Assembly (NCBI GenBank): GCA_017466275.1
Contig: JAFTUL010000051.1
Location: 1 to 35,043 of the forward strand
Direction of reading: 5' to 3'
From: Clostridia bacterium
Lineage (GTDB): Bacteria; Bacillota; Clostridia; UMGS1883
DNA length: 35,043 nucleotides
In this document: positions 31,850-35,043 of the stretch, piece after piece
Layout: each line of letters starts with the position of its first letter
How positions within the stretch are numbered: position 1 is the stretch's first letter
Made by a program: the position numbers and the translations under genes
Notes under the pieces: model-generated
The model's input: the letters and a program-made list of their open reading frames with translations, nothing else
The model's database searches: none
What the model was told of the DNA's origin: nothing

Positions 31850-33040
31850 TTATATTCCAAGGTCATTATTCATAATATTTGCATTCTGTACAGAATCCTT
31901 GCCGTATTTGTCACGGATAGCATCAAGCGTCTTTTCAAGGCTTTCTCGTTTAGGGTCTTTAGCTTCATCAAAAAAGCTTATCTGCTCAGCCCCGTTTTCG
32001 GGGACTATACCTCCGCCCGTTACCGTCAGCATACGGATAGGGTTTTTCATATTCCAGCTTCGGCGGATAATTTCCATTGCCTTGTCTGTTATGTCCTTTG
32101 CAAGGTTGGTAGGGCTATCCAGTTTTTTCTGACGTTGTATGGAGTGCAGGTCAGGGTCCTTGATTGTAACCTGTACCACGGTGCATTTTACACCTTTTTT
32201 CCGCATCCTTACGGCAATACTTTCACTAAGGTAGGAAATACCGCACAATATATCCTTTTCTCCGTACAAATCCCGTTTGAATGTCATTCCGTTACCTACG
32301 GACTTGACTTCATCATTTGCGTGGGGGTCAACGGGTGAATTGTCCTCACCCCGTGCATAATGGTAAATGGTTTCACCTTGTTTCCCGAGTAGCTTTATAA
32401 TATCGTTTTCGTTACTCTCGGCAAGGTCGCCGATTGTTTCTATATGAAGCTTGGCGAGTGCTTCTCTTGTCCGTCTGCCCACAAAAAGCAAATCCCCAAC
32501 GGGGAGGGGGTAGACTATTTCCTTGAAATTTTCCATTGAAATGACCGTTGTTGCATCGGGCTTTTTGTAGTCGCTTCCAAGCTTTGCAAATACCTTGTTG
32601 AAAGAAACACCCACGGAAATAGTGATACCAATTTCTTCCCGAATCCTTTTACGCAGAATTGATGCAATTTCCTCACCGCTCCCAAAAAGCCTTTGTGAGC
32701 CCGTCACATCAAGCCAGCTTTCGTCTATGCCGAACTTTTCCACCAAATCGGTGTATTCAAGATATATTTCATTAACCCTGCGGCTGTATTCCTCATACAA
32801 ATCGTGATGGGGAGGGACTATTACAAGGTCGGGGCATTTCTTTTTTGCGGAAAAAATGGTTTCCGCAGTCTGGATATTGTATTTTTTTGCAAGCTCATTT
32901 TTCGCAAGTATAATTCCGTGCCTTGCCTCCACACTTCCGCCCACAGCCATAGGAACATTTTTAAGGTGGGGATTAAGCGCACACTCAACGGATGCAAAAA
33001 ATCCGTTACAGTCACAATGCAGTATTACTCTGTCTTTCAC
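31850..33040 (-). CDS. dinB: DNA polymerase IV (Y-family)
   Basis: Error-prone translesion polymerase. The palm has DCNGFFASVE (first metal site) and KFGIDESWLDVTG with the Asp-Glu pair; fingers and thumb follow, then HhH PVGDLLFVGRRT and the little-finger domain. Near the C terminus QISFF is a beta-clamp binding motif. The start is GTG at 33040: AAGGAGGG stands seven bases before it, giving 396 residues. The in-frame extension further upstream lies in the promoter and has no ribosome site. I see no LexA-like GAAC-N4-GTTC box, so SOS control is not supported by sequence. Confidence 0.93.
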   Translation of the reverse strand: MKDRVILHCDCNGFFASVECALNPHLKNVPMAVGGSVEARHGIILAKNELAKKYNIQTAETIFSAKKKCPDLVIVPPHHDLYEEYSRRVNEIYLEYTDLVEKFGIDESWLDVTGSQRLFGSGEEIASILRKRIREEIGITISVGVSFNKVFAKLGSDYKKPDATTVISMENFKEIVYPLPVGDLLFVGRRTREALAKLHIETIGDLAESNENDIIKLLGKQGETIYHYARGEDNSPVDPHANDEVKSVGNGMTFKRDLYGEKDILCGISYLSESIAVRMRKKGVKCTVVQVTIKDPDLHSIQRQKKLDSPTNLAKDITDKAMEIIRRSWNMKNPIRMLTVTGGGIVPENGAEQISFFDEAKDPKRESLEKTLDAIRDKYGKDSVQNANIMNNDLGI

Positions 33041-33062
33041 ACAAAATCCCTCCTTTGTTGTT

Positions 33063-33091
33063 ATTCTATCACACAATATAAGTTTAATCAA
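33063..33091 (-). promoter_or_regulatory. promoter of dinB
   Basis: Minus-strand TTGATT (33086-33091), 17 bases, TAGAAT (33063-33068) preceded by TGA (extended -10). Confidence 0.65.
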
Positions 33092-33108
33092 CTGTATAAA
33101 AAATGCTC

Positions 33109-33138
33109 TTGACAAAAAAATATCCAATATGTTAAAAT
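33109..33138 (+). promoter_or_regulatory. promoter of the cobalamin riboswitch-ecfT transcript
   Basis: TTGACA (33109-33114), 18-base spacer, TAAAAT (33133-33138) preceded by TGT (extended -10). Confidence 0.7.
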
Positions 33139-33160
33139 TACAACGAATTGAATAGATTCA

Positions 33161-33341
33161 CGCAATGTGTCGTATATGCCGTGTGGGCATATGCGGTGAA
33201 AAGAGAATCGGGTGAGAATCCCGAGCGGAACTGCCGCTGTATGCGTTTGAGAGAATACGTCGTGACGAAAGTCGGTCACTGAGGAATTGGGAAGGCTGAC
33301 GTATTTTCGATTGAAAACGTAAGTCAGAAGACCTGCATTGT
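33161..33341 (+). promoter_or_regulatory. cobalamin (B12) riboswitch
   Basis: The conserved aptamer elements are in order: GGTGAAAAGAGAATCGGGTG (start 33195), GAATCCCGAGCGG, CTGCCGCTGTATGCG, AGTCGGTCACTGAGGAA (33270s), and the B12 box AAGTCAGAAGACCTGC (33321-33336). P1 is probably CAATG (33163-33167) with CATTG (33336-33340). Adenosyl- or related cobalamin binding should switch off the downstream ECF genes. Confidence 0.93.
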
Positions 33342-33428
33342 TGGTGTCACTTGTCGCTACAATTTTTAGCGTTGGCAGGTGGTTTGTGTTTGTTGTGCAA
33401 CAAATACAAAGATTTCACAGGCACACAG

Positions 33429-33457
33429 CTGTGGCATTTTTTGCCGCGGTTTTTTTC
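33429..33457 (+). terminator. riboswitch-linked terminator
   Basis: Stem CTGTGGCA/TGCCGCGG (33429-33436 with 33442-33449, two G-U pairs), T5 loop, then seven T residues. An earlier GCAGGT (33375-33380) can pair with ACCTGC of the B12 box (33331-33336), a plausible alternative fold. Confidence 0.7.
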
Positions 33458-33489
33458 TTTTATAATTTTTCAGAAAGGGGTGCATAAAA

Positions 33490-34377
33490 ATGAACGAATT
33501 CAAGACCTGTCATCCGATGGTAAACTTCCTCTATTTCTTTTTGGTAATAGGGTTCACTATGTTTTTGATGCACCCTGTATCATTAGGGATAACGCTTTTT
33601 TGTGCTATATTATACTCCTTTGTGCTGAAAGGAAAAAGAAAGGCACTCAAGAGTATCGGGGTAGCCGTTTTTGTAATTTTGATTACCGCAATACTGAATC
33701 CGCTTTTCAGCCACTACGGAGTAACGGTTATAACGTATCTTCCTACGGGAAATCCACTGACGGCAGAATCAATCTGTTACGGAATTGCGGCAGGGGTTAT
33801 GCTTTCGTCCGTGCTTCTTTATTTTTCCTGCTTCAATATGGTTTTGTCGAGCGACAAGTTTACTTATCTTTTCGGGCGTATTATTCCAAAACTATCTATG
33901 GTATTTTCAATGATAATACGGTTTGTCCCGACTCTAATATCGCGTCTTAAAGAAATTTCTGCCGTTCAGAAAACTCTGGGCAGAGACATTTCAAAAGGCG
34001 GTATTATAAAGCGTGTCAAATGCGGTATAAAAATTTTGTCAGTCCTTATCACCTGGTCACTTGAAAATGCAATAGAAACTGCCGACAGTATGAAAAGCAG
34101 GGGGTACGGACTTTCAGGGAGAACGTCATACACAATATTCAAACTCGAAAAAAGGGACAAGCTGATGCTTTTAAGTATGGGTATCTTGTCAGCGGTAATT
34201 CTCTGGGGAATACTGTCAGGGAAGTTAAATTATAGCTATTTCCCCGTGCTTTACACCGAAAAATTAAGCTTTTTGTCACTGTGCATGCATACGGCATATT
34301 TGTTTTTATGCTTAACACCTGTTTTACTTGAATGGAGGGAGGCTATACGATGGAATGTTATAAAATCGAAAATCTGA
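33490..34377 (+). CDS. ecfT: ECF transporter transmembrane component EcfT (CbiQ-like)
   Basis: Membrane scaffold subunit of an energy-coupling-factor importer, 295 residues. There are about six hydrophobic segments (about 12-32, 36-50, 58-75, 95-120, 225-245, 265-285). A long cytoplasmic coupling helix region contains SMKSRGYGLSGR, the EcfT coupling motif (x-RG). AAAGGGG precedes the ATG. The cobalamin riboswitch upstream suggests import of B12 precursors, cobinamide or cobalt. An S component is not seen before it and would have to lie beyond the window or elsewhere. It overlaps the ATPase gene by 28 bases. Confidence 0.88.
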   Translation: MNEFKTCHPMVNFLYFFLVIGFTMFLMHPVSLGITLFCAILYSFVLKGKRKALKSIGVAVFVILITAILNPLFSHYGVTVITYLPTGNPLTAESICYGIAAGVMLSSVLLYFSCFNMVLSSDKFTYLFGRIIPKLSMVFSMIIRFVPTLISRLKEISAVQKTLGRDISKGGIIKRVKCGIKILSVLITWSLENAIETADSMKSRGYGLSGRTSYTIFKLEKRDKLMLLSMGILSAVILWGILSGKLNYSYFPVLYTEKLSFLSLCMHTAYLFLCLTPVLLEWREAIRWNVIKSKI

Positions 34378-35043
34378 CATTTAAATATCCTGCATCCAAA
34401 AGCTTTGCCCTCAGGGATGTTTCTCTTACCGTAAACCGTGGGGAGTTTGTAACAGTATGCGGTCATTCGGGTTCGGGCAAGTCCACACTTTTAAGATTAC
34501 TAAAGCCCTCACTTTCTCCCAAAGGGGAGAAAACAGGGGAAATCCTTTTCTGCGGTGAGGGTATCACTCTTGTGGAAAACCGTACCCAAGCGGAGAAAAT
34601 AGGCTTTATTATGCAATCCCCCGAAAACCAGATTGTAACAGACAAGGTATGGCACGAGCTGGCATTCGGCCTTGAAAGCATTGGGGCAGATAATTCACAA
34701 ATACGTGCGAAAGTTGCTGAAATGGCATCATTTTTTGGCATAGAGGAATGGTTCCATAAAAAGACAACTGACCTTTCGGGAGGACAAAAACAGCTTTTAA
34801 ACCTTGCCTCCGTTATGGTTATGCAGCCTGATGTTTTAATTCTTGACGAGCCTACAAGTCAGCTTGACCCCATTGCATCGGGTGAGTTTTTGAACGTGCT
34901 TTCCAAAATTAACAGGGAGCTTGGAGTAACTGTCATAATTTCCGAGCACCGTCTTGAGAATGTGCTTGCACTTTCAGACCGTGTAATTCTGCTTGATGAA
35001 GGCAGGGTAATTTATAACGGAAAACCTTGTGAACTTTCAAAAA
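34350..35043 (+). CDS. ECF transporter ATPase (EcfA), partial at window end
   Basis: ABC ATPase subunit, 231 codons visible, 3' end cut by the window. Start ATG at 34350 follows GGAGGGAGG by seven or eight bases and overlaps ecfT by 28 bases. Walker A is GHSGSGKST, the Q-loop is IMQSPENQI (the SPENQ form is typical of ECF ATPases), the signature is LSGGQKQ, Walker B is VLILDEPTSQLDP, and the switch histidine is in SEHRLE. ECF importers often use two ATPases; whether a second domain or gene follows is not visible. Confidence 0.93.
   Translation, partial: MECYKIENLTFKYPASKSFALRDVSLTVNRGEFVTVCGHSGSGKSTLLRLLKPSLSPKGEKTGEILFCGEGITLVENRTQAEKIGFIMQSPENQIVTDKVWHELAFGLESIGADNSQIRAKVAEMASFFGIEEWFHKKTTDLSGGQKQLLNLASVMVMQPDVLILDEPTSQLDPIASGEFLNVLSKINRELGVTVIISEHRLENVLALSDRVILLDEGRVIYNGKPCELSK

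Noticed and set aside
33041-33100. LexA (SOS) box controlling dinB
   Set aside because: No GAAC-N4-GTTC dyad near the promoter; the same search around uvrC is also negative.
33388-33405. TTTGTTG/CAACAAA hairpin in the B12 expression platform as the terminator
   Set aside because: It has only a two-base apparent loop and no T-run after it; the stem at 33429-33449 followed by seven T residues is the better terminator, though this may be a competing helix.
1-35043. CRISPR array, prophage, insertion sequence or attachment site
   Set aside because: No regular spaced repeats, transposase, integrase or phage structural gene is seen; the gene content is uniformly core-like.

Overview
The window looks like chromosomal core DNA of a Gram-positive, low-to-moderate GC Clostridia member (Oscillospirales/Ruminococcus-like is my best guess). 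The reasons are: AGGAGG-type ribosome binding sites before almost every gene, consensus sigma-A promoters, a T-box on pheST, a ClpE-type Clp ATPase with an N-terminal zinc finger, an ECF-type vitamin transporter, an S-layer-homology (SLH) protein, and the Gram-positive order rimP-nusA-rnpM-ylxQ-infB-rbfA. I see no phage genes, insertion sequences or CRISPR array, so this is mostly ordinary core genome with a few accessory loci.

Layout. 1-2.2 kb (minus): a DUF4364 regulator, a folate-family ECF S component and endonuclease III. 2.3-3.6 kb (plus): rarA, divergent from nth. 3.6-12.0 kb (minus): one long operon, rimP-nusA-rnpM-ylxQ-infB-rbfA-nrnA-truB-ribF-patatin, with many stop/start overlaps, one sigma-A promoter at 12.03-12.06 kb and a strong hairpin between infB and rbfA. 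12.1-16.6 kb (minus): a second operon, clpE, a degenerate isopropylmalate-dehydrogenase-like gene, an OGG-type 8-oxoguanine glycosylase, and yqeG. 16.8-18.6 kb (plus): a secreted SLH protein. 18.76 kb (minus): tRNA-Leu(AAG). 19.0-22.7 kb (plus): T-box, pheS, pheT. 22.9-24.7 kb: a WbpM/PglF-type nucleotide-sugar dehydratase. 24.9-30.35 kb (plus): a secreted papain-like cysteine hydrolase, mltG, DUF3006, mgtE and uvrC. 30.35-31.8 kb: a small Xre regulator divergent from a secreted WG-repeat/copper-amine-oxidase-N-like protein. 31.85-33.04 kb (minus): dinB. 33.1-35.04 kb (plus): a cobalamin riboswitch driving ecfT and an ECF ATPase gene cut by the window end.

How the genes fit together. The long minus-strand operon supplies transcription elongation, translation initiation and ribosome/tRNA maturation, with flavin cofactor synthesis at its tail. 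Four DNA repair or damage-tolerance genes are scattered through the window (nth, ogg, uvrC, dinB), plus rarA. Several genes serve the cell envelope: SLH, WbpM-like, the secreted cysteine hydrolase, MltG and the WG-repeat protein. Metabolite- or ion-sensing RNA is prominent: a T-box, a B12 riboswitch and an unusual mgtE leader.

The most interesting candidates are: (1) the mgtE leader, where a 22-codon upstream ORF, a hairpin over its stop codon and an anti-Shine-Dalgarno strand suggest translational control by a leader peptide instead of an M-box; (2) the isopropylmalate-dehydrogenase-fold protein in the clpE operon that appears to have lost catalytic residues; and (3) the TTGTTACAA repeats spaced two helical turns apart at the promoter of the secreted cysteine hydrolase.
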